This document shows positions 52,285 through 58,503 of a stretch of DNA of 58,503 nucleotides, piece after piece. The notes beneath the pieces are model-generated. The model had not been told where the DNA came from. It searched no databases and saw nothing but the letters and a program-made list of their open reading frames with translations. Position 1 is the first letter of the stretch; the number at the start of each line of letters is the position of its first letter. The translations under genes were made by a program, and so were the position numbers. The stretch comes from Methanocalculus taiwanensis (GTDB taxonomy: Archaea > Halobacteriota > Methanomicrobia > Methanomicrobiales > Methanocorpusculaceae): the NCBI RefSeq assembly GCF_024372745.1, contig NZ_VOTZ01000015.1, forward strand, positions 1 to 58,503, read 5' to 3'.

Positions 52285-52869
52285 ATGGATAACTGTATAC
52301 AAACTCTCACACGAAAGAGCAGAAGTACGCGGCGTTTTAAAGAGTATAAAACCATCTCAGAGGATCTGATCGTTGGCTTGATCGAAATCGCCCGGCTCTG
52401 CCCCTCTGCTCGGAACCGCCAGCCCCTGAAATATATCATCTCGGTTAATCCCGAGGAGACAGCCCGGATCAGGTATGCCCTCCTCTGGGCACTCGATCTC
52501 CCGGACTGGGACGGACCATCTGTTGGAGAACGACCACCGGCCTATATTACTATCGTGGCTCCGGAGAACTGCAGCCCGGATCCTGCACTCGATCTCGGGA
52601 TCGCTGCCCAGACGATTCTGCTGGCTGCGGCCGAACAGGGGATCTCCGGGTGTATGTTCGGGTCCATTAAACGGGAAGAGCTGAAACTGATCCTACCGGT
52701 TCCGGAAGGCTATGCGATCCTCCTCGTGATTGCACTTGGCTATTCAGATGAGGAGATCAGGCTTGAGCCCCTTTCAGAAGATGGAGATACACGGTACTGG
52801 CGGACATCTGAAGGCATCCACCATGTGCCAAAACGTTCCCTGAAGGATTGTATTATCCAGAGGCAGTAA
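52285..52869 (+). CDS. Nitroreductase family protein
   Basis: The product has 194 residues from ATG 52285, which has GGATGAT upstream; the frame reaches far back to 51778, but that part is antisense to the radical SAM gene. Family features are KSRSTRRFKEYKTISEDLIVGLIEIARLCPSARNRQPLKYIIS (FMN binding), LDLGIAAQTILLAAAEQGISGCMFGS and YAILLVIALGYSDE. It is an FMN-dependent NAD(P)H oxidoreductase; substrate unknown. Confidence 0.88.
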   Translation: MDNCIQTLTRKSRSTRRFKEYKTISEDLIVGLIEIARLCPSARNRQPLKYIISVNPEETARIRYALLWALDLPDWDGPSVGERPPAYITIVAPENCSPDPALDLGIAAQTILLAAAEQGISGCMFGSIKREELKLILPVPEGYAILLVIALGYSDEEIRLEPLSEDGDTRYWRTSEGIHHVPKRSLKDCIIQRQ

Positions 52870-52926
52870 CCGCTTCCCTTATCGGGAAAAGGTGGGGTGG
52901 GAAACGGGTTATCTTGTTCTCCTTTG

Positions 52927-54006
52927 CTATCCGGGCTCTTGTATCTCCCCGGTCTGCCCCTCTGCAATCTCCTCGAAGATCTGATCCACTCCAACCAGCG
53001 TATTGATCCACCGTGTCTCATCATTTGACTGGAGTACGATCATGATGAGGAGGGTAAATGGCACAGCAAAGACCAGTCCCACGACACCCAGCGTCCAGCT
53101 CCAGAAGATGAGCGAGATAATAACAACGAGTGCGGGCATTTCAAACCGCTTTGATGCGAGATGGGCATAGACAGGGTTCTCGACAACGATATTTAAGAGG
53201 ATGACGGCTACGATCACCGCAACAGCCCCCCAGATACCAAACTGAAGCCAGGCAAAGAAGATCGCGGGTAGTGCAGCGATGATCAGGCCGATATAGGGGA
53301 TGTAGCCGAGAATGATAGTCATAATTCCCCAGAGGATAGCGGAATGCACCCCCATTACATAGAGGAAGGCTCCGAAGAGAACACCATGGACGATATTTGT
53401 CTCGGTTCTGACAACCACAAAATCCACCATGAACCTGCTCATCCGGGCGAACTGGCTGAGGGATTTGTTCTCCGCGCTACCATAAATCTTCCGGATACGG
53501 GCAGGGATCTTTGGTGCTTCAAGGAGGGCAAAGAAGGTGGTGATCGCAATGAAGAAGATATATAATAAAGCCTCACTCAACCCGAGCATTGACTGGGAGA
53601 TGATCATGGCAGTTGACTGGAGATTTATTGTAGGATGGGTGACTGATGTCCGCTCGATCCCGAGCCTGTCAAAGAGTGTGAATATATCAGCAAGACGTTC
53701 CTGAAGCTCTGCCTGGAAAAATGGGATGTCGGCAATAAGCTGACCTAATGACGCAAGTATCAGGAGGACCAGTCCAATGATGATCAGCACCGCTCCCCCA
53801 GTGATGATTGCGACTGCTGCAAGGTCGGGAATGCCTTTCTGCTTCATCCACCGGACGCATGGGTAGATGAGCATGGTGAGGACGAGCGAAAGGAGGAGGA
53901 TGTTGATGATATACGAGGTGATCTGAATTCCAATCACAAATACGATCAAAAGTGAGAGAAATGCGAGTGTCGCATAGGTTATCGGGATTGTCCGTGTGTC
54001 AATCAT
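52927..54006 (-). CDS. AI-2E family membrane transporter-like protein
   Basis: The 359-residue membrane protein has about 8 segments. Typical family stretches are MKQKGIPDLAAVAIITGGAVLIIIGLVL near the start and VVRTETNIVHGVLFGAFLYVMGVHSAILWGIMTIILGYIPYIGLIIAALPAIFFAW in the core. Members transport small molecules or ions in bacteria; the autoinducer name is misleading here. Its ATG overlaps the ftr stop by 4 bases, so it is expressed with C1 genes. Confidence 0.85.
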   Translation of the reverse strand: MIDTRTIPITYATLAFLSLLIVFVIGIQITSYIINILLLSLVLTMLIYPCVRWMKQKGIPDLAAVAIITGGAVLIIIGLVLLILASLGQLIADIPFFQAELQERLADIFTLFDRLGIERTSVTHPTINLQSTAMIISQSMLGLSEALLYIFFIAITTFFALLEAPKIPARIRKIYGSAENKSLSQFARMSRFMVDFVVVRTETNIVHGVLFGAFLYVMGVHSAILWGIMTIILGYIPYIGLIIAALPAIFFAWLQFGIWGAVAVIVAVILLNIVVENPVYAHLASKRFEMPALVVIISLIFWSWTLGVVGLVFAVPFTLLIMIVLQSNDETRWINTLVGVDQIFEEIAEGQTGEIQEPG

Positions 54007-54905
54007 TGTTCACTTCCTTTCTCTTCAAAAAGATCATACAGCCGGAACCTGTGCGGTCCAAGTCTGCCTTCAAAGTTCGATGCACCGATTGCGAGGATGC
54101 CGCCATGAGCAGTTGCCGCCTCTATCCCGGCTCTCATCGCCGATCGGATCGCATCTTCTCCAATACCGTTGATCACCACTTCATAGATAGTACGTACACT
54201 GTCTGGTACCACAGATCCCTCCACTTTTCCTTTCAACGTCGGGCAGAGGAGATGATTTGTGCTTGCGGGCATGGGAAAACGGTAATTCCTGCATCCGACT
54301 TTTGATCCGCTACCGACAATGCCGCCTGCAAAACTTGTGATCACACCCGGTATGGGATCAATTGCTTGTACTCCCGCCTGTGCGGCGGCGAGTGTCTGGT
54401 GGCGATCCCTCCCCATGACGAGGAAGTTGCCTCCCGCAATCCCTTTAACGGTACCATACCGCTCTTCTCCGACATACTCACCTTCCATGACCGGTATCCG
54501 CCAGCATTGCCTGGTGCCGATGGTGCACCGCTCCTCGTACCCGTCCCCGAAGTAATGCATCCGGGTATAGAAGCGATCGTCTGCATCGGGGAGTCCGTCA
54601 TAGGCTGAAGCCGTTGGCGCCGGGAGGATACATTGGGAGATCCGATCCGAGACGTTCGTTCGCATCTGCTTCTTCTCAGCACATATGAGAATCGAGACGC
54701 CGGGCCTGCCATCCGGGGTATCTTTCCAGATGCCTTCTATCCCGGCTTCGCAGGGGCAATATATCTTTGACGTGGCAAAACCTGTTGCTTCTGTTGCTGC
54801 TGCATATGCCAGATCATGTGTGTCTGCTGTTACAATCACCCTGGATATCCAGACAGGGAATGCCTCTGCAAAGGTATCGAGTATGATGATCCCGTTTCGT
54901 TCCAT
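54003..54905 (-). CDS. ftr: Formylmethanofuran-tetrahydromethanopterin formyltransferase
   Basis: The 300-residue product matches Ftr: NGIIILDTFAEAFPVWISRVIVTA, SKIYCPCEAGIEG, DDRFYTRMHYFGDGYE, GNFLVMGRDRHQTL, GGIVGSGSKVGCRNYRF and GASNFEGRLGPHRF. It moves the formyl group from formylmethanofuran to tetrahydromethanopterin (N5 position) in CO2 reduction to methane. Length is normal. It lies 6 bp after the cyclo-ligase-like gene and overlaps the AI-2E-like gene. Confidence 0.95.
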   Translation of the reverse strand: MERNGIIILDTFAEAFPVWISRVIVTADTHDLAYAAATEATGFATSKIYCPCEAGIEGIWKDTPDGRPGVSILICAEKKQMRTNVSDRISQCILPAPTASAYDGLPDADDRFYTRMHYFGDGYEERCTIGTRQCWRIPVMEGEYVGEERYGTVKGIAGGNFLVMGRDRHQTLAAAQAGVQAIDPIPGVITSFAGGIVGSGSKVGCRNYRFPMPASTNHLLCPTLKGKVEGSVVPDSVRTIYEVVINGIGEDAIRSAMRAGIEAATAHGGILAIGASNFEGRLGPHRFRLYDLFEEKGSEQ

Positions 54906-54911
54906 CCGGGA

Positions 54912-55478
54912 TCACTCTCTCTTGAATATGATTCCGTCCTCGGTTACGATCGCATCCATCGGAATGTCATGCGGGTCAAGCGGAAGTGCTTCCATCTCCT
55001 GGCATGCAAATGCGATCCCTATCTTCCTCATCGACGGATACTTCTCAAGGAAGCGGTCATAATAGCCTGCCCCATAGCCGATACGCCCGCCCCGTCGGTC
55101 GAATCCGAGCATAGGGAGTATGATCGTATCGATATCAGCACCGTCTGCTGGGATCTCATTTCCAATCGGTTCAGGTACTCCGAAGGTGCTTGGGATTAGA
55201 ACGCCCATATTCTCAATATAAGATAGGCGAAGGCTGTAATCCTCTTTCTGGATTATCGGGACAATGACCGGATTTTTGTATGCAAGGAGCATCGTGATGA
55301 GCGGGACCGTGTTCACCTCTTTCTCCTTTGAGGTGTAGACCATCACTGTCTCATTTGGCTGTATCATCTTCATCAGGTGGGCGCAGATCTTCTTGCTCCT
55401 TTCAAACCGCTCTTCCGGTGTCTGCATCTCTTTTCTGTGCCTGAGTATGTTCCGAATTGTCTCCTTATCCTGACCCAT
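54912..55478 (-). CDS. 5-formyltetrahydrofolate cyclo-ligase family protein
   Basis: The product has 188 residues from ATG 55478 (GGGTG nine bases upstream; the frame opens at 55490). Family features are an N-terminal RHRKEMQTPEERFERSKKIC, the phosphate-binding YTSKEKEVNT, and the C-terminal FDRRGGRIGYGAGYYDRFL. The bacterial enzyme turns 5-formyl-THF into 5,10-methenyl-THF with ATP. This methanogen makes 5-formyl-H4MPT by Ftr, encoded next in the operon, so action on that coenzyme is plausible but unproven. Confidence 0.85.
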   Translation of the reverse strand: MGQDKETIRNILRHRKEMQTPEERFERSKKICAHLMKMIQPNETVMVYTSKEKEVNTVPLITMLLAYKNPVIVPIIQKEDYSLRLSYIENMGVLIPSTFGVPEPIGNEIPADGADIDTIILPMLGFDRRGGRIGYGAGYYDRFLEKYPSMRKIGIAFACQEMEALPLDPHDIPMDAIVTEDGIIFKRE

Positions 55479-55516
55479 AGGTATCATCACCCAATGGCAG
55501 TAGTAGAGCAGGAAGG

Positions 55517-55524
55517 TATATAAG
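55517..55524 (-). promoter_or_regulatory. TATA box of the cyclo-ligase/ftr operon
   Basis: Minus-strand CTTATATA lies about 40 bases before the ATG at 55478, so the leader is short (about 14-20 nt). It sits between the MOT1 gene end and the operon, so this operon has its own promoter. Confidence 0.5.
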
Positions 55525-55526
55525 AT

Positions 55527-56660
55527 TCATCCTACCAGCAGAGCTGCCTTCTCGTTCTTTTTCCTGAGGATGTATGCCAGAATCATCCCGATCAGAAATG
55601 CAGGAGTGATGCCGCCGATGAGAGCAACAATTCCCATTATAATCGTAACCGGATAGGAGTCGGTCTTCATGCCATGTTTTCCAAGTTCAAGGGCAACAAA
55701 GACAAGAAGCCCTCCGAAGATGCCATAGGGGATAAGGGTAAGCACTTCAGGGGGGGCAAACGCAATCGCAAAACCTATGATGATGAGTCCGGCGATGATG
55801 TTAGCACCTCCGGTTCGTGCACCGAACCGAAACATAGCGGCGAGCCCCCCGGCCCCGTGGCACATCGGAAATCCACCGAGCGGGGCTGATATCAGATTCA
55901 TCACTCCGATCGTCTTTGCCAGCCGATCAGGTTTGATCTCATGCCTGAAAAGGTCAAGTGTGAGGAGCGATGTGGCAAGGATCGCGTTGCCGATAGTGAG
56001 TGGGATCTGCGGGATTGCAAGGTGTACTGCTGCAAAGAGCCAGTCAGCGGATGCTGGAATGATAAGCTCCGGGATAGGGATCAGGCGGAATGGAGGCAGG
56101 CCGGTCATATATATGCCTGTACCAAGCCCGATTCCAATCACAAGAAGTGAGGAGATATCGGGGATCTGTTTAACATACCTGGCAATGAAGAAGGCGACGA
56201 TGATCAAAATTGCCAGTCCGGCAAATAACGGATCTTCGATGATAAAACCAAAGGAAGTTCTGAGAAGGATAAGAGCCAGACCGACCTGAATTCCCCGGAT
56301 CACACTTGCCGGGATATTTTTCTGGATCCACTCCATTCCTTTCAGATACCCAAGAATCAAAAGAAATAGACCGATAATGATCCCTGAAGCGGCGATCTCT
56401 CCGGCACTCAGACCTTCAGCGATGGCAATGGCGCCTATTGCCTTCATAGGCTCGATCGGAATCGGGAACTTGTAATAGATCCCGGTAATAATGAACCAGA
56501 GCCCGACTCCAAGGAATGCATAGCTGACATTGACCCCGGCGGCAATTCCAGCACCAAGGATGATCGGAAAGATCGTCCCATAATCGCCAACTGATCCTGC
56601 AAGTTCCCCAAGGGAGAACCGGATGCCGGGTACTATTTTTGGCAATTGTTCTTGATCCAT
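55527..56660 (-). CDS. MOT1-type molybdate/sulfate transporter
   Basis: The 377-residue product has about 10-12 membrane segments and MOT1-family motifs: SLGELAGSVGDYGTIFPIILGAG at the start, PIPIEPMKAIGAIAIAEGLS, the PQIPLTIGNAILATSLL segment, and GGFPMCHGAGGLAAMFRFGARTGG. The family imports molybdate (plants, algae) or related oxyanions. Methanogens need Mo or W for formylmethanofuran dehydrogenase, so molybdate or tungstate uptake is likely. Confidence 0.85.
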   Translation of the reverse strand: MDQEQLPKIVPGIRFSLGELAGSVGDYGTIFPIILGAGIAAGVNVSYAFLGVGLWFIITGIYYKFPIPIEPMKAIGAIAIAEGLSAGEIAASGIIIGLFLLILGYLKGMEWIQKNIPASVIRGIQVGLALILLRTSFGFIIEDPLFAGLAILIIVAFFIARYVKQIPDISSLLVIGIGLGTGIYMTGLPPFRLIPIPELIIPASADWLFAAVHLAIPQIPLTIGNAILATSLLTLDLFRHEIKPDRLAKTIGVMNLISAPLGGFPMCHGAGGLAAMFRFGARTGGANIIAGLIIIGFAIAFAPPEVLTLIPYGIFGGLLVFVALELGKHGMKTDSYPVTIIMGIVALIGGITPAFLIGMILAYILRKKNEKAALLVG

Positions 56661-56742
56661 CCCGCCTCACTCTTCTGGTAAGAGGGATAGGAAGTGTTCA
56701 TTGATAAAGAACATGGATGAGGCCGGTATTTTGGTCCGACTA

Positions 56743-57081
56743 TTATCCGGTCTCTCTCAGGAGATCGATGATTTTTTTGGGGAATTTCCCGGATAATTCT
56801 TCCGGATACCGCTCCAGAAGTTTGGAAGCGATTACTTCGGTGCCTTTTCTGGTGGTTGATATCCCTACCCTTTCAGCTCTCCGGATCAGCCCGTCCTTCT
56901 CCATGGCGGCAAAGTGCGGCAGGACATAATAGTGGGGAATGCCAAGGTGTTCGGCAAGGCGCCGTGTCCTGGGTAGGGAGATTGAGATCTCATCCGCTGT
57001 TACACTGATGGTGATGCGGCCCTCATCAAGGATGAGCCGTATGGCCGCATCAAGCATTTCGTGGTGTTCATTTGCGTTCAT
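56743..57081 (-). CDS. Small winged-helix-like protein
   Basis: The 112-residue product has a helix-turn-helix-like stretch LPRTRRLAEHLGIPHYYVLPHFAAMEKDGLIRRAERVGIST, a typical recognition helix plus wing. The N-terminus is acidic. It lies upstream of the MOT1 gene (82 bp), so it may regulate oxyanion uptake (inference). The family is not recognised. Confidence 0.6.
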   Translation of the reverse strand: MNANEHHEMLDAAIRLILDEGRITISVTADEISISLPRTRRLAEHLGIPHYYVLPHFAAMEKDGLIRRAERVGISTTRKGTEVIASKLLERYPEELSGKFPKKIIDLLRETG

Positions 57082-57156
57082 TTGAATGCTCTCACTTTTC
57101 TGCTCTCTTCGTAAGAGCGGTTCAGTTCAGATGGCAGACAGTGCCTGTTTGCTGGC

Positions 57157-57384
57157 TTATTTTGATTTCTTCTTGCCGTGCTGGTCTTCAGGCATATCCT
57201 GGAGATACACGATCTCGGCACCGGCATCAGCGGCAATCTGTTCAAGTTCGGTCTTCCTGAAGTGGGTTCCCTCTACCTTCAGCTGGCCTTTCTCCTCCGC
57301 ACCTGCTGTAACAGCAACAACCCTGAAGCGTGGCTGTTTCACGCCGGTGCCTACCTTCTGGCGTTCTCGTACATAGATCTTCAT
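57157..57384 (-). CDS. Small conserved protein of unknown function
   Basis: The product has 75 residues from ATG 57384, which has GAGGTGA seven bases upstream (the ATG at 57393 abuts that site). It is a basic protein with a beta-rich front (MKIYVRERQKVGTGVKQPRFRVVAV) and a helical part KTELEQIAADAGAEIVYLQD, ending in Lys. I recall similar short proteins in methanogens but no function. A palindrome overlaps its transcription start. Confidence 0.65.
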   Translation of the reverse strand: MKIYVRERQKVGTGVKQPRFRVVAVTAGAEEKGQLKVEGTHFRKTELEQIAADAGAEIVYLQDMPEDQHGKKKSK

Positions 57385-57406
57385 ACCATTCACCTCATTT
57401 CAGTTG

Positions 57407-57424
57407 GTATATCAATTGATATAC
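57407..57424 (-). promoter_or_regulatory. Perfect 18-bp palindrome at the start of transcription
   Basis: GTATATCAATTGATATAC is self-complementary. On the minus strand the likely TATA box CTATATATC is at 57431-57439, so the start site would fall in the palindrome. A dimeric repressor bound here would block initiation. Confidence 0.55.
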
Positions 57425-57521
57425 TCTCATGATATATAGAATTTTGCTATGATCCATTCTTTAGAGGTGAGTGTTGCATTGGTATTCCAGCATGAAAAAG
57501 TTCATTGTGTCAATTTAACTT

Positions 57522-57537
57522 ATTAAATGTATTTAAT
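57522..57537 (+). promoter_or_regulatory. TATA region with inverted repeat, promoter of the TiaS-like gene
   Basis: ATTAAAT-GT-ATTTAAT is a 7-bp inverted repeat with a TATA-like centre, about 70 bases before GTG 57606. Transcription would start near 57558, so a short leader carries the small ORF at 57568. Confidence 0.4.
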
Positions 57538-57567
57538 CAACAATACATTATTCATGCCTGTGGGCGT

Positions 57568-57609
57568 ATGATTATGCAGGTACAGATGAACGAGGAGAAG
57601 GGATCGTGA
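57568..57609 (+). CDS. Possible 13-residue leader ORF
   Basis: ATG at 57568 opens a frame MIMQVQMNEEKGS ending at TGA 57607-57609, which overlaps the downstream GTG start (GTGA). The layout would allow translational coupling. It may equally be chance. Confidence 0.25.
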   Translation: MIMQVQMNEEKGS

Positions 57610-58304
57610 CCATCTATCTTGGTATTGATGATACAGACACACAGGAATCGCGGGGAACCGGAAGGCTTGCCCGTTTTATTGCAGATGAACTCTCATCTGA
57701 GTACACAGTCCTTGGTGTGACACGCCACCAGCTCTATGTTCATGATGAGATCCCCTATACATCCCATAACAGCTCCGCTGTTCTTCATATTGATGGGAAT
57801 GGAAATGGATCAATTGCGAAGATATTCAGGAGAGCCCGTGAGCTGATGCTCTCTGACTTTATCGTTGGGAGTGATCCGGGGATATGCATCGCAGCGTCGG
57901 ATACTGTTTCTGCTTCGGTTGTCGCATTTGGAATGAGCGCAAAGAACACTGTTCTGACACAGGAAGCAGCACATCATCATGCACAAGCAAGCGGCATCAT
58001 GCTTGAAGGGCTCGGAGGCACAAACGGGGGTGTCATAGGTGCTCTTGCCGGTGTCGGGCTTGCAGCTTCTGGAGACGATGGCAGGTTCATCATCCGCGGC
58101 AGTTCCCGTATGATGACCGGATGCCGGAGTGTTGACGAACTCCTTGCGTCAGGGATCGACCTGATTAAAACCCGTGACAATGAGCCGGTTCTTGAAGGTG
58201 AGGTTGAGATCCGGAAGTTCCCAAAACCTGCACTTGAGGGCGGCAGGGCAGTCCTGTACGTATCCGGGACCAATGGAAATTACCAGGATCTTGTGGTTGG
58301 ATAG
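57606..58304 (+). CDS. Short TiaS-like protein (COG1571-type N-terminal domain)
   Basis: The product has 232 residues from GTG 57606, with AAGGGATC upstream. It starts TIYLGIDDTDTQESRGTGRLAR, the nucleotide-binding signature of tRNA-Ile2 agmatidine synthetase (TiaS), and has GSDPGICIAAS later. TiaS normally has about 400 residues with an OB fold and a zinc ribbon. This protein lacks both and ends near SGTNGNYQDLVVG, so it may be a partial-function relative. Substrate is unknown. Confidence 0.7.
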   Translation: MTIYLGIDDTDTQESRGTGRLARFIADELSSEYTVLGVTRHQLYVHDEIPYTSHNSSAVLHIDGNGNGSIAKIFRRARELMLSDFIVGSDPGICIAASDTVSASVVAFGMSAKNTVLTQEAAHHHAQASGIMLEGLGGTNGGVIGALAGVGLAASGDDGRFIIRGSSRMMTGCRSVDELLASGIDLIKTRDNEPVLEGEVEIRKFPKPALEGGRAVLYVSGTNGNYQDLVVG

Positions 58305-58470
58305 CTTCATCCTGTTATTCATTCAAAAAAAGCGCTGAATGCCATGGCAATTGCCTGGTTTGGTATGAATGAGAGATTGTAACAGGTCAGCACCCCCTCT
58401 CCTGACCTCTCCTTAACTCACATCACACACCCCCACTTTTCGGAAAATACGCCCGTATGACCGATAGATC

Positions 58471-58480
58471 CTTATATAAT
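58471..58480 (+). promoter_or_regulatory. TATA box for a gene beyond the window
   Basis: CTTATATAAT close to the window edge suggests a promoter for the next gene to the right. The interval 58305-58470 shows no gene. Confidence 0.35.
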
Positions 58481-58503
58481 GAGAGATTAATAGATATTTG
58501 GGA

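Overview
The window comes from a methanogenic euryarchaeon, most likely of the order Methanomicrobiales (inference). It carries formylmethanofuran:H4MPT formyltransferase (ftr), archaeal-only families (diphthine synthase, DUF357, archaeal NusA-like KH protein, PF07790-type pilins), AT-rich TATA boxes, poly-T terminators, and large PAS/response-regulator proteins typical of that order. The tRNA-Thr has the archaeal U73 discriminator. There is no rRNA, CRISPR array, phage or intact insertion sequence. Most genes sit in short operons with ATGA-type overlaps.

Layout. 1-4 kb: a gene tail, an FMN-binding glutamate-synthase-like enzyme, and two divergent lipoprotein genes (DUF4352-like and transglutaminase-like). 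4.1-8.8 kb: a 1573-residue TPR protein with long acidic linkers. 9-15 kb: a sensory block made of a membrane-anchored NitT/TauT-type binding protein, a HAMP-PAS protein without a usable kinase, a RibD_C-like reductase, and a REC-4xPAS histidine kinase whose PAS units are tandem 483-bp DNA repeats. 15.5-18.7 kb: a propionyl/acetyl-CoA synthetase, a Mug-like glycosylase and gene debris. 18.8-25.9 kb: a toxin-antitoxin pair running into tRNA-Thr, DUF3467, a Cas4-like protein lacking E and K of the nuclease site, COG2413 nucleotidyltransferase, Sua5, an ACT protein, a REC-PAS regulator, a frameshifted HdeD-like remnant, tRNA-Gly, and a methyltransferase/AbrB operon.

26-36.4 kb (minus strand): seven consecutive genes with archaeal type IV pilin N-termini. 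Several are fused to PKD, LamG, PA14 and a repetitive beta-rich C-terminal cassette present in two copies. This looks like a lineage-specific surface adhesin/pilus locus; no secretion ATPase or prepilin peptidase gene is in the window.

36.5-48.8 kb: a COG2108 radical SAM enzyme with a canonical cis-prenyltransferase, facing a degenerate cis-prenyltransferase paralogue coupled to polX (candidate two-subunit enzyme); then a DtxR-FeoA regulator with feoB, two degenerate RecA/KaiC-like proteins (the second fused to an MglA/COG2229-like GTPase), dphB, a duplicated DUF357, a flippase-like membrane protein, a DUF151 nuclease-like protein, and hisE/nusA. 48.9-58.5 kb: SIMPL protein, LysE exporter, a repeat/DUF333 lipoprotein, COG1313 radical SAM, nitroreductase, a 5-formyl-THF cyclo-ligase-like/ftr/AI-2E-like operon, a MOT1-type molybdate/sulfate transporter with a small winged-helix gene, a small conserved protein behind an 18-bp palindrome, and a short TiaS-like protein.

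The best candidates for undescribed biology are the pilin-fusion locus, the RecA-like/GTPase pair, the cis-prenyltransferase pair, and the cyclo-ligase next to ftr.
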